Source: Burkholderia cepacia
GTDB lineage: Bacteria > Pseudomonadota > Gammaproteobacteria > Burkholderiales > Burkholderiaceae
Assembly: GCF_001718835.1 (NCBI RefSeq)
Contig: NZ_CP013443.1
Coordinates: 2,542,001-2,606,000 of the forward strand
Length of the DNA: 64,000 bases
Reading direction: 5' to 3'
The translations under genes were made by a program, and so were the position numbers. Below the pieces are notes generated by a model, which ran no database searches, was not told the origin of the DNA, and saw only the letters and a list, made by a program, of their open reading frames with translations. Below are positions 17,355-24,606 of this stretch, in pieces. How positions within the stretch are numbered: position 1 is the stretch's first letter; the number at the start of each line of letters is the position of its first letter.

Positions 17355-19115
17355 TCATCGTTCGACCTCCGGCAGCAGGTCGAGCGCTGCGTCGAGCGAC
17401 ACCGGCGCGCCGCGCAGCAGCGCGTCGACCGTCGCCGCCTCGTCGTGGCACGCGCGGCGCGACGGCGGCGCAAGCGGGTCGACCGGCAGCAGCTTGTGGC
17501 GCACGACCAGGTGCGCGAGCGCAAGACGGCGATGGTCCGGCGCCGTGCATACGCCCTCGCACGCCATCAGCACGGCCGCGCTTGCGTAGTACAGCGCGGA
17601 CGCGGCCTGCCGCACCCCTGCGTCGTCGCCGCTCGCCGCGACCTGCGCGAGCGCATCGGTTGCGCGCGCGAGCACGCGCCTGAACACGGTGCGGCTCGCG
17701 TCCGGCAACGGCGCCTGGCCGAGCCGGTCGGCGAGGAACGCATGCAGCGCGTCGAGCGCCTGCTCGCGCTGCGCGGCCCGCGCGACGTCCAGCGCGACGA
17801 TGTTGCTCGTGCCTTCCCAGATCGAGCCGAGATGCGCATCGCGCACGATGCGCGCGTCGCTCCACTCCTCGATGTAGCCGGTGCCGCCGCGCACTTCCAT
17901 CGCATCGCCCGTCACGCGGCGCGCATCGCGGCACGCGCGGAACTTGATCAGCGGCGTCAGGATCCGCACGCAGCGCGCGGCCTGCTCGTCGCCCGCATCG
18001 GCCTGCGGCAGCAGCAGCGCGATCTGCATGAACATCGCGCGCGCGGCCTCGGCCGGCAGCAGCATCTTCAGCAACTGGCGCTGCATCAGCGGCATCTCGA
18101 TCAGCTTGCGGCCGAACGCCTCGCGGTGCGCGGCGACGTGCAGCGCCTCGTTCAGCGCGCGCCGCATCAGCCCCGCCGCGCGCACGCCGTTCGACAGCCG
18201 CGACATGTTGATCATGTCGGCCATCTGGTGAAAACCGCGGCCGATCTCGCCGATCAGGAAAGCCTGCGCGCCTTCGAGCGCGATCTCGCCGCTCGCCATC
18301 GACCGGCTGCCGAGCTTGTCCTTCAGGCGCACGATCCGGTAGCGGTTGCGCGTGCCGTCCGGCAGCGTCTTCGGCAGCAGGAACAGTGCAAGGCCCTTGA
18401 TGCCGTCCGGCGCGCCGTCGGGCCGCGCGAGCACCATCGCGAGATCGGCGTCCGCGTTCGAGCAGAACCACTTGTCGCCGGTCAGGCGCCAGACGGTCTC
18501 GCCGTGTGCATCCGTCTCGCGCGTCGCCCGCGTGGCGATCCGGCCGACGTCGGAACCCGCCGCCTGCTCGGTCATGAACATCGCGCCCTGGTACAGCGTG
18601 TCGAAGTCGCGCGACGCGAGCCTCGGCAGGTAGCGCGCGACGAGCGCCGGATCGCCGAAGCGGCGCAGCGTACGCGTCAGCGAATCGGTCATGCTGACCG
18701 GGCAGCACAGCCCGAATTCGGCCTGCACGAACAGGAACGTCAGCGCGTACTTGACGAGCGGCGATGCCGGGACGCGCTGGTGGCTCAGCGACGCGAGCCC
18801 GAGTTCGGCATACGCGACACGTTCGAGCGCGACATACGCGGGATCCTTGTCGATCCGCTGCACGGCCTCGCCGCGCCGGTTGCGGTGCTCGAGCACCGGC
18901 GGATGCTTGTCCGCGCGCGACGCCCATTCGTCGAGCTCGCCGCTGACGCGCGCGCCGAGCGCGTGCAGCTGCGGTTCGAGTTCCGCATATCGCGCATCGC
19001 CGAGATGGAGCCTCAGCAGCACGCCCAGATCCGGATCCGCGATGAAGAAATCGAGGCCCCGGCTGTCGGGGATGTTGGATGCGCCGGTGGTCGGCGCGCG
19101 ATCGATGTCGTTCAA
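17355..19115 (-). CDS. Acyl-CoA dehydrogenase family flavoprotein
   Basis: FAD-dependent acyl-CoA dehydrogenase of nearly 590 residues, longer than the 380-residue core and resembling the FadE5/AidB-like long group. Flavin-contact motifs MTEQAAGSDVG and WFCSNADAD are present. GGTGYIEEWSDARIVRD is followed by the region with the catalytic glutamate, IWEGTSNI. A TTG at 19115 with GGAG eight bases upstream is chosen; an ATG eight codons earlier (19139) has no ribosome site. It is the first gene of the operon with the CoA-transferase and MFS gene and divergent from a LysR regulator. Confidence 0.85.
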   Translation of the reverse strand: MNDIDRAPTTGASNIPDSRGLDFFIADPDLGVLLRLHLGDARYAELEPQLHALGARVSGELDEWASRADKHPPVLEHRNRRGEAVQRIDKDPAYVALERVAYAELGLASLSHQRVPASPLVKYALTFLFVQAEFGLCCPVSMTDSLTRTLRRFGDPALVARYLPRLASRDFDTLYQGAMFMTEQAAGSDVGRIATRATRETDAHGETVWRLTGDKWFCSNADADLAMVLARPDGAPDGIKGLALFLLPKTLPDGTRNRYRIVRLKDKLGSRSMASGEIALEGAQAFLIGEIGRGFHQMADMINMSRLSNGVRAAGLMRRALNEALHVAAHREAFGRKLIEMPLMQRQLLKMLLPAEAARAMFMQIALLLPQADAGDEQAARCVRILTPLIKFRACRDARRVTGDAMEVRGGTGYIEEWSDARIVRDAHLGSIWEGTSNIVALDVARAAQREQALDALHAFLADRLGQAPLPDASRTVFRRVLARATDALAQVAASGDDAGVRQAASALYYASAAVLMACEGVCTAPDHRRLALAHLVVRHKLLPVDPLAPPSRRACHDEAATVDALLRGAPVSLDAALDLLPEVER

Positions 19116-19164
19116 GTCGGTGTCTCCTGCCCATGCCAAGCGGTCCGATCAGCGTAGGCCCGCG

Positions 19165-19219
19165 ATCGATAAGCGTCCAATACAGGATTTATCCGGTACG
19201 ATAGATATCGCTTATCGAT
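19165..19219. promoter_or_regulatory. Perfect 11-bp inverted repeat in the LysR/acyl-CoA dehydrogenase divergent promoter
   Basis: ATCGATAAGCG at 19165-19175 is repeated in inverse as CGCTTATCGAT at 19209-19219, 33 bases apart. Additional GATAA/TTATC elements lie between the arms. The position between a LysR gene and its divergent operon suggests an operator. Confidence 0.6.
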
Positions 19220-19242
19220 GCCGAAGCCAGGGGGAAGAGGCG

Positions 19243-20145
19243 ATGGAACTGAAGCAGCTTCGATATTTCGTGGCGGTCGCCGAGGAGCTGCATTTCGGGC
19301 GCGCGGCAAAGCGCCTGTTCATCTCGCAGCCGGCGCTGAGTTTCGATATCCGCAAGTTCGAGGACGCGCTCGGCGTGCAGCTGTTCTCGCGCACCAACAA
19401 GACCGTCGCGCTGACCAACGCGGGCGAGGTGCTGCTCGGCGAAGCGCGCCGGCTGCTGCTGCAGGCGGCCGAGGCCGAGCGCCTGACGGTGCGCTCCGCG
19501 TCCGGTCTCGCGGGCCGGCTGCGGATCGGCTTCGTCCATTCGATGCTGTATCGCGGGCTGCCCGATGCGGTGCGGCGCTTCGAGGCCGACTATCCGGGCG
19601 TCGAGGTCGTGCTGAGCGAGATGAACACGCAGGCGCAGGTGCAGGCGATCCAGCGCGGCCAGATCGATCTCGGCTACGCGCACTGGGGCCACTTCCCGCC
19701 CGAGGTCGAATCGGCGCCCGTCTATGCGGAACCGTTCGTGTGCTGCCTGCCGGCCGCGCACCCGCTCGCGCGGCGCAGGCAGGTCGCGCTCGCCGCGCTG
19801 GCCGCGGAGCCGTTCATCCTGTTCCCGCGCGAAGCGGCGCCGCACTATCACGACCTGATCATCGCGCAATGCGTGAACGCGGGATTCAGTCCGCTGATCC
19901 GTCACGAAGCGCGGCTGTGGCAGACGATCCTGTCGATGATCGAGTTCGGGATGGGTATCGCACTGGTGCCGCGCGTGCTGCAACAGGTGAAGAGCGACCG
20001 GCTCGCGTTCCGGCCGCTGAAGGATGCGTCGCTCGAATCGCGCACGCTCGCGCTGAAGCGCAGCGGCACGGCCGAGCCGGTTGCGCTGCGCTTCGCCGAC
20101 TATCTGCGCGCGTCGATCGATGCGCTGCCGGTGCTCGCGGGGTGA
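19243..20145 (+). CDS. LysR-family transcriptional regulator
   Basis: A 300-residue LysR regulator. The winged HTH occupies residues 1-60 (MELKQLRYFVAVAEELHFGRAA start, SQPALSFDIRKFEDALG recognition helix) and a periplasmic-binding-like effector domain spans 90-295. The ATG at 19243 has GGAAGAGG just upstream and matches the family start. It is divergent from the acyl-CoA dehydrogenase/CoA-transferase/MFS unit and very likely controls it, with an aromatic or organic acid CoA-related effector possible. Confidence 0.92.
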   Translation: MELKQLRYFVAVAEELHFGRAAKRLFISQPALSFDIRKFEDALGVQLFSRTNKTVALTNAGEVLLGEARRLLLQAAEAERLTVRSASGLAGRLRIGFVHSMLYRGLPDAVRRFEADYPGVEVVLSEMNTQAQVQAIQRGQIDLGYAHWGHFPPEVESAPVYAEPFVCCLPAAHPLARRRQVALAALAAEPFILFPREAAPHYHDLIIAQCVNAGFSPLIRHEARLWQTILSMIEFGMGIALVPRVLQQVKSDRLAFRPLKDASLESRTLALKRSGTAEPVALRFADYLRASIDALPVLAG

Positions 20146-20249
20146 GCCGCGCCGGTGTCGCGACGGCGTGCCGGCTGGCGTTCGTCACGAACTTCGAGGC
20201 CGTCCACGACACGAATGTGCGTGCCCGTAAAAATATTTGCAGAAAGTGC

Positions 20250-20278
20250 TTTACGAACCCGAAAAAGCCTGACATAAT
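20250..20278 (+). promoter_or_regulatory. Promoter of tRNA-Val
   Basis: TTTACG (-35, 20250-20255) and CATAAT (-10, 20273-20278) are separated by 17 bp, placing the start about 6 bp before the tRNA. Confidence 0.6.
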
Positions 20279-20290
20279 TTCAGCTTCTTT

Positions 20291-20365
20291 GGGCGGTTAG
20301 CTCAGCGGTAGAGCACTGCCTTCACACGGCAGGGGTCACTGGTTCGATCCCAGTACCGCCCACCA
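20291..20365 (+). tRNA. tRNA-Val (anticodon CAC), CCA encoded
   Basis: A 75-nt cloverleaf. The acceptor arms GGGCGGT and ACCGCCC pair, the D loop has AGCTCAGCGGTAGAGC, the anticodon stem CTGCC/GGCAG encloses the loop TTCACAC with anticodon CAC, and the T arm has GGTTCGATCC. The CCA end is encoded. The adjoining lower-GC genes with an integrase remnant suggest this tRNA served as an integration site. Confidence 0.95.
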
Positions 20366-20446
20366 AAGAATTCGCCGCTTGTGGCGACGCGTCAAACGCT
20401 GGATCGAGCAGTTCTCTCCGGCGCCAGCGCAAAGCCACTAGGCAAA

Positions 20447-20478
20447 GAAAAAGCCCTGCGCTCGCAGGGCTTTTTTTT
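20447..20478 (+). terminator. Terminator downstream of tRNA-Val
   Basis: GCCCTG and CAGGGC form the core stem, flanked by an A-run on the left and eight T on the right. It ends the tRNA transcript and shields the convergent ATPase gene. Confidence 0.85.
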
Positions 20479-20522
20479 CGTCCGCGCAGGAGTAGCTACT
20501 CAACGCAGCCCTCCCTATACAA

Positions 20523-22016
20523 CTACTCGTTCGCGAGTCCCGCCTTTATTGCGGCCACCAGCTGCCTCGCCTCATCGCCATTTTTTCCGAACCACGCCGA
20601 AGTAAGCCTGTCCCGAAGCTTCCAAACTTCGATACCCAATTCCTCGGCAAGCACGGGAAACACCTTCTTCGCAAACTTGCTCCCCACCAAACCGACGCCG
20701 GCAACCTTTGCACGATCGAATGCCTCACTCACCCCATTGAGAAGACCATCAGCGGCAGCGACGTTCTCTTCCGCTAGCATCAGCTCTTCCGGGGCACAAT
20801 TCCCGGGCAACGAAAAAACATGCTTCTCGGGTGCCGGACCGATATCCGGGTCGCGCACCCCAACCGCCCTCACCCCCTCACCCCGGAACGTCTGAACCAG
20901 CTGGTAAACCTCATGGGTATTTCCAACCGGAACGATGCATGTGTTGCGCAACATCGCTCGATCGCAGCGCTCCAAGATATCCGTCAAGAATCCCTGAGCC
21001 ATGACATCTTCAACCAGGATCAGATCTTTGTTCGTCCTCACCACACTAGACAGCTCACGAGCAGCAGTAATGAACGGAACGCGAGGGATCACATCCACCC
21101 CTACTTTTCTTCGCACCACCAAAACCCGCGCCTCTTCGGGCAGGGTCTCGAACAACTCCGCAGAATGGGTACTCAGAACAATCTGATGCCCCTTCCGCCG
21201 CGCAACGTTCATGAGATACCACGCCAGCCCACGTTGCGCGTCGGGATGCAAAGTAATCTCCGGCTCTTCCAGCAAGATAAGAGCGCGCGCAGGCAGAGCC
21301 TCAATCGCCCGCATCATGCGAATGACTTTCTGCTCGCCGGCCCCCATATGCGGCTCCGCATAACCGTACCCACCTCGATTCACCAACGGCAGATCATCGG
21401 TCCAAGGCCCAACCTCAAAGCCAACGGTATGCATCGTCCCGTCCAAGTATGGAACCCCCAACACTTTGGATATGGAATTGAGCAATGGAGGGTCAAACTT
21501 CGCGCTTGCCTTGATTTCAATCTGCGATCGAAAGACATGCAATCGATCCTTACGCTCGATTCGAGGCGCGAAAGTTGAGATCCCAAAAAACTGCACATGT
21601 CGCGCCGGATTATTCCGCCGCGGGTAACCCCAACGCGTGCGCTCTTTTACGTAGGGAATCGATAGGCCGGGGGCATCATTCCAGAAGCTAAACGTCACGG
21701 ATGATCCAGCATCAAATGCCGGCGTTTCATCTTTTATAGCGGCGCGGACCCAATCGCCGATTTTGTGATGCCTACCGCCTTCGTTCTTCACATAGGCGGC
21801 AGAACACAACTGCAGAATAGTGGTCTTCCCCCCGCCATTCGCACCAGCGATCGCAGTTACCGGCCACGAGAACTCCAAACCAGCCGTCATACCTCGCACT
21901 GCTTGGACCTTGACTGACTTCAGGATGTTGCCAAAGAGTCCATTACGAGCAGCCGGATTACCCCAAATCTTCGAGATTTCCTCGCATTCTTTTGCAATGT
22001 CTGCATCCGTAGCCAT
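20523..22016 (-). CDS. OLD-type AAA ATPase with C-terminal TOPRIM-like nuclease domain
   Basis: A 497-residue protein with an ABC/SMC-type ATPase: Walker A GANGGGKTT (residues 58-66), a signature-like MGAGEQK (224-230), Walker B LILLEEPE (246-253) and an H-loop STHS (282-285). The region after residue 330 looks like a TOPRIM fold, with a candidate catalytic glutamate at E336 (LILVEDV) and an aspartate pair at D389/D391 (VRDPD). This order is that of overcoming-lysogenisation-defect (OLD) nucleases, many of which act against phage; defence is inferred. GC is visibly lower than in neighbours. No UvrD-like helicase partner is adjacent, unlike Gabija. Confidence 0.75.
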   Translation of the reverse strand: MATDADIAKECEEISKIWGNPAARNGLFGNILKSVKVQAVRGMTAGLEFSWPVTAIAGANGGGKTTILQLCSAAYVKNEGGRHHKIGDWVRAAIKDETPAFDAGSSVTFSFWNDAPGLSIPYVKERTRWGYPRRNNPARHVQFFGISTFAPRIERKDRLHVFRSQIEIKASAKFDPPLLNSISKVLGVPYLDGTMHTVGFEVGPWTDDLPLVNRGGYGYAEPHMGAGEQKVIRMMRAIEALPARALILLEEPEITLHPDAQRGLAWYLMNVARRKGHQIVLSTHSAELFETLPEEARVLVVRRKVGVDVIPRVPFITAARELSSVVRTNKDLILVEDVMAQGFLTDILERCDRAMLRNTCIVPVGNTHEVYQLVQTFRGEGVRAVGVRDPDIGPAPEKHVFSLPGNCAPEELMLAEENVAAADGLLNGVSEAFDRAKVAGVGLVGSKFAKKVFPVLAEELGIEVWKLRDRLTSAWFGKNGDEARQLVAAIKAGLANE

Positions 22017-22026
22017 GGAACAAGTC

Positions 22027-22056
22027 CTAGTATTTATTGATTGGCGATAGTCGCAA
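22027..22056 (-). promoter_or_regulatory. Predicted promoter of the OLD-type gene
   Basis: Minus strand TTGCGA (-35, 22051-22056) and TACTAG (-10, 22027-22032) lie 18 bp apart, just upstream of the ATG at 22016. The ATPase can thus be transcribed independently of the toxin-antitoxin pair. Confidence 0.45.
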
Positions 22057-22093
22057 GAACCACGGTACTAGAATCTTGGCACCTGAACAGAAC

Positions 22094-22369
22094 TTAGGGC
22101 CAAAGTTGCCGCGCATGCTTCACGCGCAGAATCTCTACCGCGTCTGTTTCAATGCTGTACAAGACAACGTAATTGTGATGCACCACCATCTCTCTCGTTC
22201 CGGAAACCCGCCCGGCTCGGTACAACCTCGGGCGAACCCTCAACCCCTCAACCTTTTCACGAATCATCTGCACCAAGGCTAATGCGGCATCCGAATCATC
22301 CTCCCCGATGTTCTCCAAAATGCTCAACAGGTCTTCCTCGGCCATCGGCCGCCACTTAAGTCTTAGCAC
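22094..22369 (-). CDS. RelE/ParE-family toxin
   Basis: A 91-residue ParE/RelE-fold toxin. The N-terminal LKWRPMAEEDLLSILENIGEDDSDAA helices and the C-terminal MVVHHNYVVLYSIETDAVEILRVKHARQ strands match the plasmid-stabilisation family; ParE members poison gyrase, RelE members cut mRNA, and the target is not readable here. The GTG start at 22369 overlaps the antitoxin stop by 14 bp, so expression is coupled. Confidence 0.85.
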   Translation of the reverse strand: MLRLKWRPMAEEDLLSILENIGEDDSDAALALVQMIREKVEGLRVRPRLYRAGRVSGTREMVVHHNYVVLYSIETDAVEILRVKHARQLWP

Positions 22370-22814
22370 GCTTCCCCTTTCGCATCGCTTCGACGCGGGC
22401 CAGAGCCTTTTTCATTACGTCCTCATGCTCGATACTCGGGCGCGGGTCGTCGATCGACGCCTGCACCTGCTCGCGCAACCATTTGTCATAGGCCGCCGCG
22501 TTCGCGTGCGTCTGCTTCATCGCCGCCGCACGATCCGGACGGCTCGAACGCTCGATCTCGACCTCATCCGGTCGCCACGCTTCGAGCGAGAACCGCCCCG
22601 ACTGCAACCCTAGCTCGCGGATCACCTCAAGCGCCTTGACAGGGTTCCGAAACGCTCGCGGCCGACGATTGTTCGACGTGACCAGCACGGCCGTTCCGGC
22701 CGTCCGCGTCTCCAGCTCGACGTAGAATGAACCGCCCTCGGCTTTGAGAACAGCCGACAGGACACCGCCCGCATGTGCGGCGGCAGCAGCCTGAGACACA
22801 TCTAACGTTTTCAT
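22356..22814 (-). CDS. Antitoxin partner of the ParE-type toxin, with long N-terminal extension
   Basis: A 152-residue protein directly upstream of the toxin and overlapping it by 14 bp. The last 50 residues (DKWLREQVQASIDDPRPSIEHEDVM region, residues 110-134) resemble the toxin-wrapping tail of ParD/stability-determinant antitoxins. The first 100 residues are unusual for an antitoxin and I do not recognise their family; they may supply DNA binding. The ATG at 22814 is chosen because it lies just downstream of a palindromic promoter region; an in-frame start nine codons upstream lies close to the operator. Confidence 0.7.
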   Translation of the reverse strand: MKTLDVSQAAAAAHAGGVLSAVLKAEGGSFYVELETRTAGTAVLVTSNNRRPRAFRNPVKALEVIRELGLQSGRFSLEAWRPDEVEIERSSRPDRAAAMKQTHANAAAYDKWLREQVQASIDDPRPSIEHEDVMKKALARVEAMRKGKRAKT

Positions 22815-22836
22815 GGCACAACCTTTAGTAGATAAC

Positions 22837-22861
22837 GGCACGATCTATAATACATCGTGCC
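22837..22861. promoter_or_regulatory. Palindromic operator of the toxin-antitoxin operon
   Basis: GGCACGAT and ATCGTGCC form perfect 8-bp arms nine bases apart, enclosing an AT-rich stretch that contains TATAAT-like -10 sequence. It lies 23 bp upstream of the antitoxin ATG, as expected for autoregulation by the antitoxin. Confidence 0.6.
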
Positions 22862-22926
22862 ACAGTCAATAGCATTCCGCCCCCTTTATTTGACGTAAAA
22901 CCTCATCCAGTCTTCTGCACCTACAC

Positions 22927-23370
22927 CTAGGCGTGCAGCGTTCGCACCGCCTCGTGCCCCATATGTGGTGCCAGATGCGCATATCGTTCCGTCACCGTGA
23001 TTGACGAGTGCCCGAGCAAATCCTTCACGACGTACAGCGACACGCCCGCCATGACGAGCCACGAAGCGAAGGTGTGGCGCAGGTCGTGCACTCTGAAATC
23101 GTCAATCCCCGCGCGAGCGCATGCGGCGCGGAACCCCTTCTGAATCGTGGTGATGCGATCGCCCGACGCCACCGCGAACACCCACGGCGAACGAGGCACC
23201 GTCACCCGCACCCATTCGCGCTGGTCCCTCAAAGCCGCCATCGCCTCATCGTTCAGGGCACCACGCGGCGCTTGCCGTTCTTCGTATCACCCGGCTCCAG
23301 CGACAAAACCGCCCGATCGAAATCCACTCGCGACCATTCGAGCTTCAACATCTCGTTTTGTGCGGAATGG
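22927..23370 (-). pseudogene. Tyrosine recombinase/integrase remnant (5'-truncated and frameshifted)
   Basis: Only the catalytic half of a phage-type integrase remains. The frame ending at 22927 carries HDLRHTFASW (catalytic Arg), LLGHSSI (His) and ERYAHL (Tyr nucleophile). Upstream, a second frame encodes QNEMLKLEWSRVDFD and TKNGKRRVVP and then hits a stop; adding one C near 23252 would join it to LNDEAMAALRDQ in the first frame. Homology to integrases stops near 23370, so the N-terminal arm and core-binding domains are gone. The island is therefore likely immobile on its own. Confidence 0.85.
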
Positions 23371-23462
23371 CGCGATTTCCGACCTCTCAGCACTCACCTG
23401 CCCACCCAATGAAGGACAGCGGGTAATATCGCATGCTTCCGACGCTTTCCCGCAGGCAAGAA

Positions 23463-24536
23463 ATGGCAACAACACGACGATACGAATCGATACAAGTGCT
23501 GCGCGCGCTCGCGGCACTCGGGGTGGTGGCGTTCCACACCGAAGGAAACGTTGGCACGTATGGATGGGCCTCTCGCATCGTTCCGCACATTTCAAGATAT
23601 GGCGAGCTCGGCGTTGACGTTTTCTTCGTCATCTCGGGTTTCGTCATTGCGCTCGTCAGCTATGGAGAATCCCGGGGTGTGCAGTCGGCACGGCAATTCC
23701 TGGCTGCCCGAATCGCACGCATCGTGCCGCTATACTGGACGCTCACCGCCCTGTTCGTCGCCCTTCTCGCCATCGTGCCAACTGCCTTCGGGCACGCCCG
23801 TGTCGACCTCTGGCATGTGGTCACGTCATTCCTGTTCCTGCCTTCGATCAACTGGGCCGGAATCATCGCACCGGTCATCAACGTCGGTTGGACGCTCAAC
23901 TACGAAGCGTGGTTCTACGTGGTGTTCGCAGCCGCGATGTGCGTCACCCGCCGCCCGCTGATCGCGGTTGCGGCGTTTCTCGGCTTCACGTCGCTGCTTC
24001 GGCTCGCGCACGGCTCGGGCGTGCCGTTTCTCGTCTATACAAACCCCATCGTGCTCGAGTTTGTCGCGGGCTGCTGCATCGGCACCTGCTATGCGAGAGG
24101 AAAGCGAGTGCCGCTGGCCGCCGCGCCGATTGCGCTGCTGGGCGCCATCGCGCTCAGAACGATGTACGCGCCAACGCTGACCGACGACAACCGGTTCATT
24201 GTGTTCGGCCTGCCGGCATTCGTCATTGTGGTCGTCGCGCTCGCCCTCGAAGCGCGCATCCGCTGGAACGGTTTTTTCAGCAAACTGGGCGACGCGTCCT
24301 ATTCGCTCTATCTGACACATGTGTTGTCGGTGCCGGTCACGCTGAAGGTCATTCAGATGATCGACCGGCAGCACCGACTGCCCGGCGACCTTGTCTGCGC
24401 GGCAGTGGTGATCAGTTCGATTCTCGTGGCTTTCGTTTGCCACCGGTTGCTGGAACGACCGATGACACGATCGGTCGGACGCTGGTTGTCGCGACGTGCC
24501 GATGCGCCGAACACCGCCCCTCGCATAACGGCCTAG
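23463..24536 (+). CDS. Acyltransferase 3 family membrane protein
   Basis: A 357-residue inner-membrane acyltransferase of the OafA/NodX type, which O-acylates surface sugars. The N-terminal motif RYESIQVLRALAALGVVAFH places the catalytic-type histidine near residue 26, followed by DVFFVISGFVI and about ten membrane segments. The ATG at 23463 has AAGAA upstream and matches the family start; an earlier in-frame ATG at 23433 is less likely. It sits at the edge of the integrase remnant, so it may be island cargo, but its GC is close to the chromosomal average. Confidence 0.88.
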   Translation: MATTRRYESIQVLRALAALGVVAFHTEGNVGTYGWASRIVPHISRYGELGVDVFFVISGFVIALVSYGESRGVQSARQFLAARIARIVPLYWTLTALFVALLAIVPTAFGHARVDLWHVVTSFLFLPSINWAGIIAPVINVGWTLNYEAWFYVVFAAAMCVTRRPLIAVAAFLGFTSLLRLAHGSGVPFLVYTNPIVLEFVAGCCIGTCYARGKRVPLAAAPIALLGAIALRTMYAPTLTDDNRFIVFGLPAFVIVVVALALEARIRWNGFFSKLGDASYSLYLTHVLSVPVTLKVIQMIDRQHRLPGDLVCAAVVISSILVAFVCHRLLERPMTRSVGRWLSRRADAPNTAPRITA

Positions 24537-24606
24537 CCCGGTCTCAGGTGGCTGGCGGCGCGGATCGAACGTGACCGCCGCCGCAAGACATGACGTCCCC
24601 GCAGCG

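Noticed and set aside
14583..19157. A 1500-codon frame opposite the MFS, CoA-transferase and acyl-CoA dehydrogenase genes
   Set aside because: It runs across three well-supported genes and their gaps, has extreme Arg/Ala composition and no recognisable motif.
20341..23400. A repeat of the tRNA-Val 3' end as the far attachment site of the island
   Set aside because: No second copy of the T-arm/acceptor sequence could be seen by eye up to the acyltransferase gene; the far end may have been lost with the integrase N-terminus.
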